Notes under the pieces: generated by a model
What the model was told of the DNA's origin: nothing
Database searches by the model: none
The model's input: only the letters and a program-made list of their open reading frames with translations
In this document: positions 38,997-47,870 of the stretch, in pieces
Layout: the number at the start of each line of letters is the position of its first letter
Numbering within the stretch: the stretch's first letter is position 1
Program-made: the position numbers and the translations under genes
Origin: UBA2144 sp964506185
GTDB taxonomy: Bacteria; Patescibacteriota; Gracilibacteria; Peribacterales; Peribacteraceae
DNA: 58,483 nt
Assembly (NCBI GenBank): GCA_964506185.1
Contig: CAZDKL010000005.1
Span: 1 to 58,483 of the forward strand
Reading direction: 5' to 3'

Positions 38997-41480
38997 TTAT
39001 CTTGTTTTAGATGGCACCAACTTAAGAACCTCAAACAACGCAAACCCCGAGAAAGCAAGAAGCGATACAAGTCCCCACTGATTTAAGCTAAGTGGTACTA
39101 ATCTAAAGAATACTGATACAGGTGTGTAAAGAAGTATCATATGAAGCATTAGAGGAATGCTGACAGCTCCAATGAGCCACTTATTGCTAAACACACCAAT
39201 CTTCCAAATAGGTCTTCTGGAGCGGATATTAAATGCAAGGAACAGCTCAAAAATAACTGCTAGAGTGAATGTAGTCGTTCTGGCTTCATTCAATGCAACA
39301 CCATTACTTATCTGCCACAGGAAGAATACGAAGGCTAATGCAAATGCAAAGAATCCCGCCAAAACCAGTCTCCCCCATTCGCCTGAAAGAAGATGCTCTT
39401 TCGGATCGCGCGGAGGACGATTCATTATATCCGCTTCCGCTTTCTCCATTCCGAGTGCAAGTGCAGGCAAGCCATCCGTCATCAGATTGATCCAGAGTAT
39501 ATGGATTGGAAGATACGGAAGCGGGAGTCCCAAAATCAGAACCGTCATAATCAGAAGTAACTCATCGAAATTCGCTCTGAGCAGATACACAATGAACTTC
39601 TTTATATTGTCATAAATCCTTCTGCCTTCTTTGACTGCATTCACGATTGTAGAGTAATGATCATCAGCCAATACAATGCTCGCAGCTTCGCGTGCAACCT
39701 CGGTTCCGTTCTTACCCATTGCAATTCCAACGTGCGATCCTTTAAGAGCGGGTGCATCGTTAACTCCGTCTCCTGACATTGCGACAATCTCACCTTTGGA
39801 TTGAAGCGCTGCCAGGATATCAAGTTTATGCGAGGGCGAGACGCGTGCAAAGATTGAAACGTGTTTAAGAGCCTTCTTTAGATCCTTCTTATGAAGCGTG
39901 GACATCTCCTGCCCTGTCATTGCATCGCCTTCAATCCCAACCTGAGCCGCAATAGCTTTTGCGGTGATGATGTTATCTCCAGTGATCATTATAGTTCTGA
40001 TACCCGCATGTTTCGCACTCTCTATCGCCTCTGCCACTCCTTCGCGCGGAGGATCTTCCATTGCAACGAGTCCCAAGAATTTGGTTTTCCCCCCCTCCTT
40101 AATAGCTGCGGCAAGAACCCTGAGTCCCTTGCGAGCAAACTCATCATTCTTATTCAGAACTTCCTTCTTATTTACCGAATCGCAAAGCCTGATCACGACT
40201 TCGGGCGCACCCTTTATATAGCTCTTTCTTCCATGCCTTGTTTGCATGTATTTGCTTTCTGATGTGAACGGCACTTCCTCGTTATCTATATGGAGCCTCT
40301 TTGCTTTGCGATTGTGTGCAAATCTGAGGAGTCCCACCTCCGTCGGGTCGCCCAAGTTCGGCCACTGCGCACGGTTGCATGATCCCATCACTTCTGCGAT
40401 CAAGTCTTCTCCTCCTTCCTTACCTCCCCCGCCGGTCCAAGTATGCTTCACCTTCATTCTATTCTCAGTGATAGTTCCCGTCTTATCAGCGCAAATAACA
40501 GTGACAGCCCCGATTGTTTCCAGTGAATCCAATCGTCTGACCAGCGCATTCTTGCTTACCATGCGCCTGACTCCAAGTGCCAAACATACTGTAACCACAG
40601 CAGGAAGTCCCTCCGGTACTGCAGAGACCGCCAAGCTGACAGCAATCAATATTATCATCATAAATGGCAATGATTTCATGTAGCCAATCCCAATTACGAC
40701 AGCACACAGAACAAGAACAACCAAACCAAGCAACTGACCCAGCTTCTTCATTCTTCTTTGCAGAGGAGTCTCAGGAAAATCGGTTTCCGAAACCAACTTC
40801 GCAATCTTGCCAATCTCCGTGTGAAGCCCTGTTGATGTAACTACATATTCTCCTGACCCGCGAGTTACCAAAGTTCCTCGGAATACCATGTTATGTTGTT
40901 CGGCCAAAGGCATATTGCCTCTGATCATCTTAACTTCTTTCGAGACAGCCGCATGCTCTCCCGTAAGACTAGATTCATTAACTCTTAAATGAGAAAGTTC
41001 GATTATTCTTCCATCTGCCGAAACCATATCTCCCGCTTCAACGATTACAATATCTCCGGGAAGAAGTTCACGTGATTCTATTATCTTCTCTCCCCCGTTT
41101 CGCCTGACCCTGACATGAGGAGCTGAAAGCTTCTGCAACATCGCAATCGCTTCCTCTGCTTTGAACTCCTGAACAAAACCGAGGACGGCATTAAGTATAA
41201 GGATTGCACCAATAACGATTGCATCCAGAAAGCTTTCAAACGTAAGCGCATGCCCTTCCATAAAAGGCATGACTATGGAAAGTACAAGAGCGCCTATCAG
41301 AATGTATACCAGCACGTCATTAAACTGTCTTAAAAAAAGCTTAACCAAAGACTTCTTCTTATGAGGGAGCTCATTAAACCCAAACTCTGCCCTGCGCTTT
41401 TTAATCTGAGGTCCTTTAAGACCGTCCAGGGAACTCCCCAGACGCCCAAGCACGTCGTCAGCTTTTAAATTGGCGTACAT
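38997..41480 (-). CDS. Cation-transporting P-type ATPase (P2 type, calcium-pump-like)
   Basis: 827 residues from the ATG at 41480; a TTG two codons upstream is the alternative. The N-terminal cation-ATPase domain (LGSSLDGLKGPQIKKRRAEF, then GFNELPHKKK) is followed by about ten membrane helices. The A domain has SLTGEHAAV, the helix-4 motif is VPEGLPAVV, and the phosphorylated Asp is in ICADKTGTITENRMK (Asp332). TGDN and MSGDGVNDAPALKGSHVGIA complete the P domain. The nucleotide-binding domain is short. The PEGLP motif and layout fit Ca2+ pumps of the SERCA/PMCA-like bacterial group, but substrate is not proven. In an Asp-rich, probably calcium-binding surface context, control of calcium is an attractive inference. 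Confidence 0.93.
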   Translation of the reverse strand: MYANLKADDVLGRLGSSLDGLKGPQIKKRRAEFGFNELPHKKKSLVKLFLRQFNDVLVYILIGALVLSIVMPFMEGHALTFESFLDAIVIGAILILNAVLGFVQEFKAEEAIAMLQKLSAPHVRVRRNGGEKIIESRELLPGDIVIVEAGDMVSADGRIIELSHLRVNESSLTGEHAAVSKEVKMIRGNMPLAEQHNMVFRGTLVTRGSGEYVVTSTGLHTEIGKIAKLVSETDFPETPLQRRMKKLGQLLGLVVLVLCAVVIGIGYMKSLPFMMIILIAVSLAVSAVPEGLPAVVTVCLALGVRRMVSKNALVRRLDSLETIGAVTVICADKTGTITENRMKVKHTWTGGGGKEGGEDLIAEVMGSCNRAQWPNLGDPTEVGLLRFAHNRKAKRLHIDNEEVPFTSESKYMQTRHGRKSYIKGAPEVVIRLCDSVNKKEVLNKNDEFARKGLRVLAAAIKEGGKTKFLGLVAMEDPPREGVAEAIESAKHAGIRTIMITGDNIITAKAIAAQVGIEGDAMTGQEMSTLHKKDLKKALKHVSIFARVSPSHKLDILAALQSKGEIVAMSGDGVNDAPALKGSHVGIAMGKNGTEVAREAASIVLADDHYSTIVNAVKEGRRIYDNIKKFIVYLLRANFDELLLIMTVLILGLPLPYLPIHILWINLMTDGLPALALGMEKAEADIMNRPPRDPKEHLLSGEWGRLVLAGFFAFALAFVFFLWQISNGVALNEARTTTFTLAVIFELFLAFNIRSRRPIWKIGVFSNKWLIGAVSIPLMLHMILLYTPVSVFFRLVPLSLNQWGLVSLLAFSGFALFEVLKLVPSKTR

Positions 41481-41520
41481 TGGCAATCATCTTACTACGA
41501 ATTCTTCGTGAGTGCGAGAT

Positions 41521-41850
41521 CTATACCTTGCCTCCCTGTGCTTCTATCAGAGCAGCAAGCTCGATAAGTGTCATGCTCATAACTGATTTAGTTGACTCAC
41601 AAGCTTGCTCAGGCAGCGCAGGCCTTGAGTCTGCCGCTGCTTCCCCCTTTTGAGGACAAACATCAATAGGAGCATCCATACCAAATTCTTGTTGCCACTC
41701 AAGAAGTAATTCAAGAGCATCATTTGAATCATCCACAACATCGCTTACTGTTGTTAGTTCTCCAACTTCTGCATCCGGTATACCAGATCTTTCTACTGCA
41801 AGTTCTATAGCCCTATCTGCAAATTGTCTATTATCTAATTGCGTTGCCAT
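41521..41850 (-). CDS. Small acidic protein sharing a short motif with the 44089 repeat protein
   Basis: 109 residues, helical, cytoplasmic. The C-terminal MTLIELAALIEAQ resembles the module ending IELADLATLIESV in the protein at 44089-46350, and the TTVSDVVDDSNDALELLLEW part resembles the module start TTVADIADALG...LEEEV. It may be a single degenerate copy of that module. Function is unknown. Confidence 0.6.
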   Translation of the reverse strand: MATQLDNRQFADRAIELAVERSGIPDAEVGELTTVSDVVDDSNDALELLLEWQQEFGMDAPIDVCPQKGEAAADSRPALPEQACESTKSVMSMTLIELAALIEAQGGKV

Positions 41851-41898
41851 TAAATTATGGGGGAAAAACTAAGGATTCGAAGGCTACTCTCGAGGATT

Positions 41899-43293
41899 TT
41901 AGCCGTCAAGATGAAACTCTCCTTCTTTATCTTTTAGCTCAAATCCGTGATTCCCGAAGAAATCTCGCTGTGCTTGTATTAGATTCTGAGGCAGATTTTC
42001 TGACCTCAAGGCATCCCAATAGTTAAGACTAGCTGACATTGCGGGCACAGGCACTCCCCTGCTGGAAGCGAATACCATAGTCCTGCGCCAGTCCATTTGG
42101 CGATCCCCCTGGAAACGCTCCATTATCGCCTGCTTTCCTGCTTTGACCTTTCCCTCATCTTTGCCAAATGCATTTTGAAACCTTCCCAAAATAGAAGATC
42201 TGATTATGCACCCACCTCTCCAGATTCTTACGACTTCTCCCATATCAATCCCCCACTTCTCGTCTTCATTGGCTTTCTTTATAAGGAGTATCCCCTGCAT
42301 ATAGGCCAAGCTCATGCTGAGCTCATAGGCGTGCCTGACGATTGAGCGAAACTTCATTGGAGGCGGCACAGGATCTTGTTCGTCCAATGATATCGGGAAG
42401 TTTTGTCCCGACTTACGCTCCGATTCACTGCCGGAAATGATTCTTGCATCGACTGACGCATTGATCGTCGGAATTGCAACGCCGTAATCAAGGGCTGACT
42501 GCGTAGTCCACTTACCTGTCCCCTTTTGTCCTGCTTGATCTTTGATCGCATCAAGTACATCTGACTTTGATGAAAAAATCTCAGCTGTAATTTCCAATAA
42601 GAACGAACTGAGCTCATCACTATCTCTCCACGCTTCAAAAGTTTCAGCTAACTGATCGTTGCTAAATCCACCGACTCTCTTAAGAAGATCGAAACTTTCC
42701 GCAATCAACTGCATCACTCCGTACTCGATTCCGTTGTGAACCATCTTCACAAAGTGTCCTGCTCCGCCGGGACCAAGAAGTGAAACGCACTTTCCTTCAA
42801 GTCCATCGTCGGCTGCCATTCTATTTAGGAGCTCATCAACCTCATCGTAAGCATCAGGATCTCCACCGACCATCATGCTGGATCCGTTAAGCGCTCCCTC
42901 CTCTCCCCCGCTCACTCCCATGCCAATGAACTTTAGACCTGACTTCTTTAAGTGCTCATATCTTCTTTGAGTATCTGAGGGATGACTGTTTCCGCCATCA
43001 ATAAGAATGTCACCCGGACTTAAGTGTTCTCTGAGTTCATCGATTACCTCATCAACTGCCTCACCGGCCTTTACCATGATCAAAATCGGACGGGGTGGAG
43101 TGAGAGCTTGTACTAATTCTTTGTACGACTTATATCCCTCTATCATGCCCTCTTTGCCATATTCACTCATAAACTCATCGGTCTTTTCTTCGCTCCTGTT
43201 GAAGACCGCAACCTTAGCTCCATTACGAGCAGCATTACGCGCCAAGTTAGCACCCATAGTTCCTAAACCGATAACAGCTAATTGAGGATCCAT
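41899..43293 (-). CDS. gnd: 6-phosphogluconate dehydrogenase (decarboxylating)
   Basis: Oxidises 6-phosphogluconate to ribulose 5-phosphate with release of CO2. 464 residues, the long form. The dinucleotide-binding motif is LAVIGLGTMGANLARNAARN, with FNRSEEK after strand 2. Substrate motifs: IDGGNSHPSDTQRRYEHLKK, GMGVSGGEEGALNGSSMMVG, GAGHFVKMVHNGIEYGVMQL and GTGKWTTQSALDYGVAIPTI. The C-terminal dimerisation part with WRGGCIIRSS is complete. Phe and Asn in FNRS suggest NADP preference as in the common enzymes (inference). Downstream and upstream lie the other pentose phosphate genes tal and tkt. Glucose-6-phosphate dehydrogenase is not in the window. Confidence 0.97.
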   Translation of the reverse strand: MDPQLAVIGLGTMGANLARNAARNGAKVAVFNRSEEKTDEFMSEYGKEGMIEGYKSYKELVQALTPPRPILIMVKAGEAVDEVIDELREHLSPGDILIDGGNSHPSDTQRRYEHLKKSGLKFIGMGVSGGEEGALNGSSMMVGGDPDAYDEVDELLNRMAADDGLEGKCVSLLGPGGAGHFVKMVHNGIEYGVMQLIAESFDLLKRVGGFSNDQLAETFEAWRDSDELSSFLLEITAEIFSSKSDVLDAIKDQAGQKGTGKWTTQSALDYGVAIPTINASVDARIISGSESERKSGQNFPISLDEQDPVPPPMKFRSIVRHAYELSMSLAYMQGILLIKKANEDEKWGIDMGEVVRIWRGGCIIRSSILGRFQNAFGKDEGKVKAGKQAIMERFQGDRQMDWRRTMVFASSRGVPVPAMSASLNYWDALRSENLPQNLIQAQRDFFGNHGFELKDKEGEFHLDG

Positions 43294-43322
43294 ATATACG
43301 GATTAAGTATTCAGAGGTTTTA

Positions 43323-43400
43323 GTTAAAAGTGAAGAGTTAAAAGTTAAAAGTTATTATAAAAAATCACTTTTCACTATTCACTTTTAACTTTTCACTTTT
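43323..43400. repeat. AT-rich inverted repeat between gnd and tal
   Basis: GTTAAAAGTGAAGAGTTAAA and AGTTAAAAGTTA are answered by ACTTTTCACTATTCACTTTT and AACTTTTCAC. The tal stop codon and its last two residues are read from this repeat. The same unit in one orientation is at 96-133. Confidence 0.8.
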
Positions 43401-44026
43401 TCCCAGTCATCCATAAACCTCTTAAGTCCGGAGGTTGTGAGCGGATGATTCGGCATCTTCTCCAGAATCTTAAATGGAATAGTGCAGATATCTGCACCAA
43501 TCTCACCGGCTTCAACTATGTGCCTCGGGTGGCGTGTGGACGCAACCAGAACCTCAGTATCAAAGTCGTAGTTATTAAAGATCGTAACAATCTCTGCAAT
43601 CAATTCCATACCATCCTGCCCCGCATCATCTAAGCGGCCAATAAAAGGACTGACCATTGTCGCACCTGCCTTCGCGGCAAGCATTGCCTGGTTGGCAGAG
43701 AACACGAGCGTGCAGTTAGTCTTAATCCCCTTCTCCTTGCAGTAAGCAATTGTCTTTAGCCCGTCTTTGACCATAGGAACCTTAACAACGATATGCTTGT
43801 GCCAGCCGGAGTATTCCTCGGCTTGCTTTATCATTCCTTCGTAGTCAGTTGCGGTTACCTGAGCTGAAACCTCCGGAACGTATTCGCACATCTTGGTTAC
43901 AGTCTCTTTGAAGTCTTTTCCCTCCTTTGCAACAAGAGATGGATTAGTCGTGACGCCGTCGAGTATGCCCCAAGAGGCAACCTCTGCGACTTCGTCTAGG
44001 TTTGCGGTATCAATGAATATTTTCAT
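43385..44026 (-). CDS. tal: Transaldolase, short TalC/fructose-6-phosphate-aldolase-like type
   Basis: 213 residues. MKIFIDTANLDEVAEVASWG, then ILDGVTTNPSLVAKEG, is the family start. The Schiff-base lysine is Lys82 in HIVVKVPMVKDG. TNCTLVFSANQAMLAAKAGA, SPFIGRLDDAGQDGM and EVLVASTRHPRHIVEA complete the barrel. Transaldolase is the more likely activity, because gnd and tkt are neighbours, but F6P aldolase cannot be excluded. The final KVKS and stop come from a dispersed AT-rich repeat, so the C-terminus has been set by that repeat. Confidence 0.95.
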   Translation of the reverse strand: MKIFIDTANLDEVAEVASWGILDGVTTNPSLVAKEGKDFKETVTKMCEYVPEVSAQVTATDYEGMIKQAEEYSGWHKHIVVKVPMVKDGLKTIAYCKEKGIKTNCTLVFSANQAMLAAKAGATMVSPFIGRLDDAGQDGMELIAEIVTIFNNYDFDTEVLVASTRHPRHIVEAGEIGADICTIPFKILEKMPNHPLTTSGLKRFMDDWEKVKS

Positions 44027-44088
44027 AAAGATAAGGAGAAATGTCAGAGACAGTATGCCTTTATTACTACAAGACTTCCAGAGGATTG

Positions 44089-46350
44089 TTATGCACCCTC
44101 AACTTCAATCTTAGTTGCAATCAATGATACTAATCTACTAAAAGGGAGAAACATCTTACCGGCTATCATAGCCGCAGTATCAGTTTGATTTGCTCTAAGA
44201 ATTTCCTCCAACAAACGTATCAAATCTGGTTCATCATATTTATAATCACCGCTATCTGACATCCCCATGGCTTCCATAATTGCCCCGGCAGATGTTCCTC
44301 CGCCAAGAGACAAAGGCTCAGTTTGTTCCATCATCTGAACAACTTGAACATCGGAATGTTCGTGTATTAGTTCACCAAGTTCATCGAAACTAATTCCTAG
44401 CAATCTTGCGAGATCATCTGCAGTTTCGGCACCAATACAGCTACGCACCTCTTCTTCGAGAGCTTGCATAGAGCCACTGGGGTATTTTATTTCCTCTCCT
44501 CCCATAGCATTTACAGTTATTCCAAGTGCATCTGCTATATCAGCTACTGTAGTATTCCATTGGAGAGTAAGAGTTTTTGGTGCATTCGTTTCAGGTTCTA
44601 CCGTCTCCTCAAACACCACATCAGCAACGCTTTCAATAAGAGTTGCAAGATCTGCCAGTTCAATATCCATTTGCAAACAGACCCGTTGAGCAGTGGTTGT
44701 ACTGCCAAACATTGATAATACTTGCTCGAGTTGTTCCAAATGTGTATCGGCGTATTTATGCTCACAAGCTAAATCTGCAATACCAATCGCTCTTTCTATT
44801 TCACAAACCTGCGTCGTATTTTCCAGTCTAATTCTCGTAGTTCTTGGGTAGAATCTGTATTCCTTGTCCGGATCTAAACAGTTGGGAACATCAGTAACAT
44901 TTCCATGATGGCGCCCCAGAACCGATTCCAAAGTTTCATCGTCATCGACAGTTGGCTCACCTAAAATATTGGTTATCCACCTTGCCCTTCGCATGCCACC
45001 GGGATTGTCTCTATCCTGATATCCAGTCTGAGCCTTTAGATCCCCAACCGTATTAAGTCCATCAACAATAACCGGATGCCTTTCCATCGCCCTATCTTCA
45101 TCAAGTACCGTTACGCGGATTTTATTATCCGAAATATGAGCCAAAAATCTCCAAAGATCCCCATACCAATTTTCACGAACAATATTATCTGTTGTATTTT
45201 TACCCCAAATTTCAATAAGACGTTGCCACAAAGGCGTGTCCGGAGTTTTTTGAATAAGAAATACAGCTCTTTCGAACATTGTACCTTTCAATGCCTCAGG
45301 AACTCTTTCTCTTGCATAATCAATACCCAAATTACCCAAGAAGGTGCCGCAAGTTAAATTCATTGCTCCCTCAACCTCGAAAGTGGCATCAGGACTTTCC
45401 ATCTGTTGCTTTCTATGCGCTATCCATTCGTCATCAACTACAACATCTCTCGCGGTACCTACCAATGCAATCAAGTCTTCAACTTCAATACCTAATTGTT
45501 TTGCAACGTACGGAACATCTCTGTGGCCATTACCTTCTTGTCTCAGTAACTGTTCTACAACAGCTAAAGGAGTTCTATCATATTTGAGTCTTTCACTCGG
45601 AGTATCAAGACCCAATGCAACTCGCAAATCACCCACTGTCGTACCTTCGTTAATCGCAACTCTTGGTGAACGTTCGAAGTGCTTATATCCACCATCGGAT
45701 TTTAGGTTCATATCAATAACATCACGGCTCCATCCCATCCTCGTGCAAAAACTTGCCAGCGTTTCGTCATCTTCTGCCTCATTCAACCTTTGAGAAAAAT
45801 GGCAATAGTCCACTCCTCCTGTTCCATCTTCAGTGTAATCAGTAAATCCGGTCTGTCTCTTTAGATCGCCAACAGTATCTAATCCGTCTACAACCACAGG
45901 ATGAACTTGAGACTGTGCTTCCAGATCTTTGGCTTCCACCGATATTTTTCTATCTGCCATAACTTCCAGATGATGCCAAATGTCTTCGTACCAATTCGGG
46001 TTGTCTGGTGTACTATCAACATCTACTCCAATCTCCAGAAGCCTTACCCACATTTTTTGATTCGGAAACTTTTGAAGCTCCGGCAATAACTCTTCGAATC
46101 TTGTTCCCCTAAGTCTTGTGGGACACATATTATTTGCATATTTCATCATTAGTTTTGTATCGCAGAATTCGCCACAAGTCGTGTCCATATCTAAATGAAC
46201 GTTGATAGCTCCTTCGGCTCCGCTTTCCAGGCTGCTCCTGACGGCAGTTTTAGTACTTTTTCCTACGGGCGGAAGCACATTCATTCTCCTCATATAACCT
46301 ACATCTCCATTGTAATCATTCCATTCGTCTGGAGTTGGATTTCGTACCAT
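44089..46350 (-). CDS. Large cytoplasmic protein made of two kinds of internal repeat, no known family
   Basis: 753 residues from the ATG at 46350. A longer reading to 46407 would leave 5 bp to the divergent C39 gene and adds no plausible sequence. There is no signal peptide. Two long repeats, residues about 46-306 and 325-580, share TCGEF/TCGTF, NWYEDIWHHL/NWYGDLWRFL, HPVVVDGLDTVGDLKRQTG / HPVIVDGLNTVGDLKAQTG and DDETLAS/DDETLES. Within them and after them a 70-residue module occurs four times (about 236-306, 511-580, 600-670, 684-750): TVxDIxxALGI...KY...L..LEE.LR...T...A..LGI....L..LI....DV. The protein is acidic. Function is unknown. A scaffold or interaction role is only a guess. The gene at 41521 may carry one more module. 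Confidence 0.75.
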   Translation of the reverse strand: MVRNPTPDEWNDYNGDVGYMRRMNVLPPVGKSTKTAVRSSLESGAEGAINVHLDMDTTCGEFCDTKLMMKYANNMCPTRLRGTRFEELLPELQKFPNQKMWVRLLEIGVDVDSTPDNPNWYEDIWHHLEVMADRKISVEAKDLEAQSQVHPVVVDGLDTVGDLKRQTGFTDYTEDGTGGVDYCHFSQRLNEAEDDETLASFCTRMGWSRDVIDMNLKSDGGYKHFERSPRVAINEGTTVGDLRVALGLDTPSERLKYDRTPLAVVEQLLRQEGNGHRDVPYVAKQLGIEVEDLIALVGTARDVVVDDEWIAHRKQQMESPDATFEVEGAMNLTCGTFLGNLGIDYARERVPEALKGTMFERAVFLIQKTPDTPLWQRLIEIWGKNTTDNIVRENWYGDLWRFLAHISDNKIRVTVLDEDRAMERHPVIVDGLNTVGDLKAQTGYQDRDNPGGMRRARWITNILGEPTVDDDETLESVLGRHHGNVTDVPNCLDPDKEYRFYPRTTRIRLENTTQVCEIERAIGIADLACEHKYADTHLEQLEQVLSMFGSTTTAQRVCLQMDIELADLATLIESVADVVFEETVEPETNAPKTLTLQWNTTVADIADALGITVNAMGGEEIKYPSGSMQALEEEVRSCIGAETADDLARLLGISFDELGELIHEHSDVQVVQMMEQTEPLSLGGGTSAGAIMEAMGMSDSGDYKYDEPDLIRLLEEILRANQTDTAAMIAGKMFLPFSRLVSLIATKIEVEGA

Positions 46351-46412
46351 AATCAATATATGTAACAAATAAGGTTGCCACGTTATCACTCTGGAAACAC
46401 AATACAAGTGAA

Positions 46413-47066
46413 ATGAGGCGTATTTTGATTATATCAGCGGTTTTACTTACGTCATGCTCTACCCAAGCCAGTTTGTCTGAGCAAGGTTCAGTCCTGCCTA
46501 AAAAGGTCCAAATTGAGGTCCCCTTCTCTCCTCAGGCCCCTCATGCCAACTGGGATGCTCCATATCAGGAGGCATGCGAGGAAATGGCTCTAATCATGGG
46601 GATTTACTTCCTGCAGGGAAAGGAGCTAACTCCGGAGATTGCTGACCGTGAGATCAAAGACCTCGTTAAATGGGAAACAGAGCACGGATATCCGGAGGAT
46701 GTGACCTTGGAGCAACTCAATCAAATAGGATGTGAATACTACAAAGTCTGTACAAATTATGTGATCAACCAAGTGACAACTGAAGTTATCAAAGAGCAGA
46801 TTGCCAAAGGAAATCCTGTGATTTTACCTGCCGCGGGAAGACGACTTCTAAACCCCTACTTCTCCGGAGACGGTCCTTGGTACCACATGCTCATTGTTAA
46901 AGGATATGACCGCAATGAGTTTATTACGAATGATCCCGGGACAAAGCGAGGCAAAGGATACAAGTATAAATATGATCGCTTAGTTAATGCTATTCACGAC
47001 TGGACAGGTGTTAAGGAGGAGATTGAGAAGGGGCAGAGGAAGATGATGGTTGTGACATCCGGATAA
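46413..47066 (+). CDS. Predicted lipoprotein with a C39-like cysteine peptidase domain
   Basis: 217 residues. The signal is MRRILIISAVLLTSC with Cys15 in the lipobox LLTSC. The domain follows the peptidase C39-like pattern: VPFSPQAPHANWDAPYQEAC places Gln52 and the nucleophile Cys55 at a helix start, WYHMLIVKGYD gives His158, and ITNDPGTKRG gives Asp174, the third member of the triad. Members of this group are papain-like and act on peptides or are inactive relatives. The substrate is unknown. It is anchored outside the cell and divergent from the repeat protein at 44089-46350. Confidence 0.82.
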   Translation: MRRILIISAVLLTSCSTQASLSEQGSVLPKKVQIEVPFSPQAPHANWDAPYQEACEEMALIMGIYFLQGKELTPEIADREIKDLVKWETEHGYPEDVTLEQLNQIGCEYYKVCTNYVINQVTTEVIKEQIAKGNPVILPAAGRRLLNPYFSGDGPWYHMLIVKGYDRNEFITNDPGTKRGKGYKYKYDRLVNAIHDWTGVKEEIEKGQRKMMVVTSG

Positions 47067-47105
47067 CCAAAGCAACCAAGGGGGCCTACCCTTAGTTCCT
47101 TTGGT
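47066..47105 (+). terminator. Hairpin directly after the C39-like gene
   Basis: ACCAAAGCAACCAAGGG pairs with CCCTTAGTTCCTTTGGT across GGCCTA, starting at the stop codon. A strong stem but only a weak T-tract. The remaining gap up to 47366 holds no convincing gene. Confidence 0.55.
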
Positions 47106-47366
47106 CTCGTTCCTGTGTCCTATCCGAGTGTAAGCATTACGAGGCTTAATAGAATTATAGCTGAAATGTTCATACCGATAATCGGCGCTTTCGACTTAGG
47201 TCTCGTTTGGTGCATATACATACGGAAACGGACAAAAATTAATTTCGACCGATGTAAGTTACTTATCCTGAACTTATCGGTCAATGAGGTTTACTTGATT
47301 TTTCTTACTTTCTAATTATAGTTATGAGCCTGCCCGCCATGATTTATTTCTTTCCTTCTCTACATC

Positions 47367-47621
47367 ATGGCAGATGACAGTCAAACACTTCATTCAATAA
47401 AGAACAAATTAAATGAAATTGAAAATAAGCTTATCAAACTTGAAACCAAAATTGAGTCGTGGAAGGAAGAAATTATAAGACATTTTGGTGTTATAGCTGA
47501 CGAAACAAGACATGATGCAATTGGTGCTAACCATGACACCATAGAAATGGTAAAAGATAGGCAACAAATCCACAATATACGCATCAAGAAATTAGAAGAT
47601 CATGTGGGAATCATCACCTAA
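47367..47621 (+). CDS. Small coiled-coil protein of unknown function
   Basis: 84 residues. Heptad pattern in LHSIKNKLNEIENKLIKLET and a second helix in KDRQQIHNIRIKKLEDHVGI. No membrane segment. Such short coiled coils are common and carry no specific function signal. Followed 21 bp later by another short ORF. Confidence 0.5.
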   Translation: MADDSQTLHSIKNKLNEIENKLIKLETKIESWKEEIIRHFGVIADETRHDAIGANHDTIEMVKDRQQIHNIRIKKLEDHVGIIT

Positions 47622-47642
47622 TAAGTAGTAATATCGGAACGT

Positions 47643-47840
47643 ATGAATCTCCTGTCTTCTCAGCAGCTTTGGGGAGTTAAGTTCTCGGTATGGAAGAGAG
47701 AGATATTTGTTCACATGGATTCAAGATTCGATCAAATGTTCATGGATTTCCTCAATCACAAACCTCCCACGGTAAAAGAAAAATGGATTACAAGAAGAAG
47801 AATTAGAAGAATTGGCATACCATTTGAATTAAAATGTTAA
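47643..47840 (+). CDS. Short ORF, doubtful gene
   Basis: 65 residues. SVWKREIFVHMDSRFDQMFM slightly resembles SWKEEIIRHFGVIADETRHD of the preceding protein, so it could be a degraded or diverged duplicate. The C-terminus is basic (KEKWITRRRIRRIGIPFELK). No ribosome-binding site. Confidence 0.3.
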   Translation: MNLLSSQQLWGVKFSVWKREIFVHMDSRFDQMFMDFLNHKPPTVKEKWITRRRIRRIGIPFELKC

Positions 47841-47870
47841 TCTATAAGTATTATTCAACCAATTATCTTC

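Noticed and set aside
47115..47315. 66-codon ORF after the C39-like gene
   Set aside because: No start signal, no coding-like composition, lies beyond a terminator-like hairpin.
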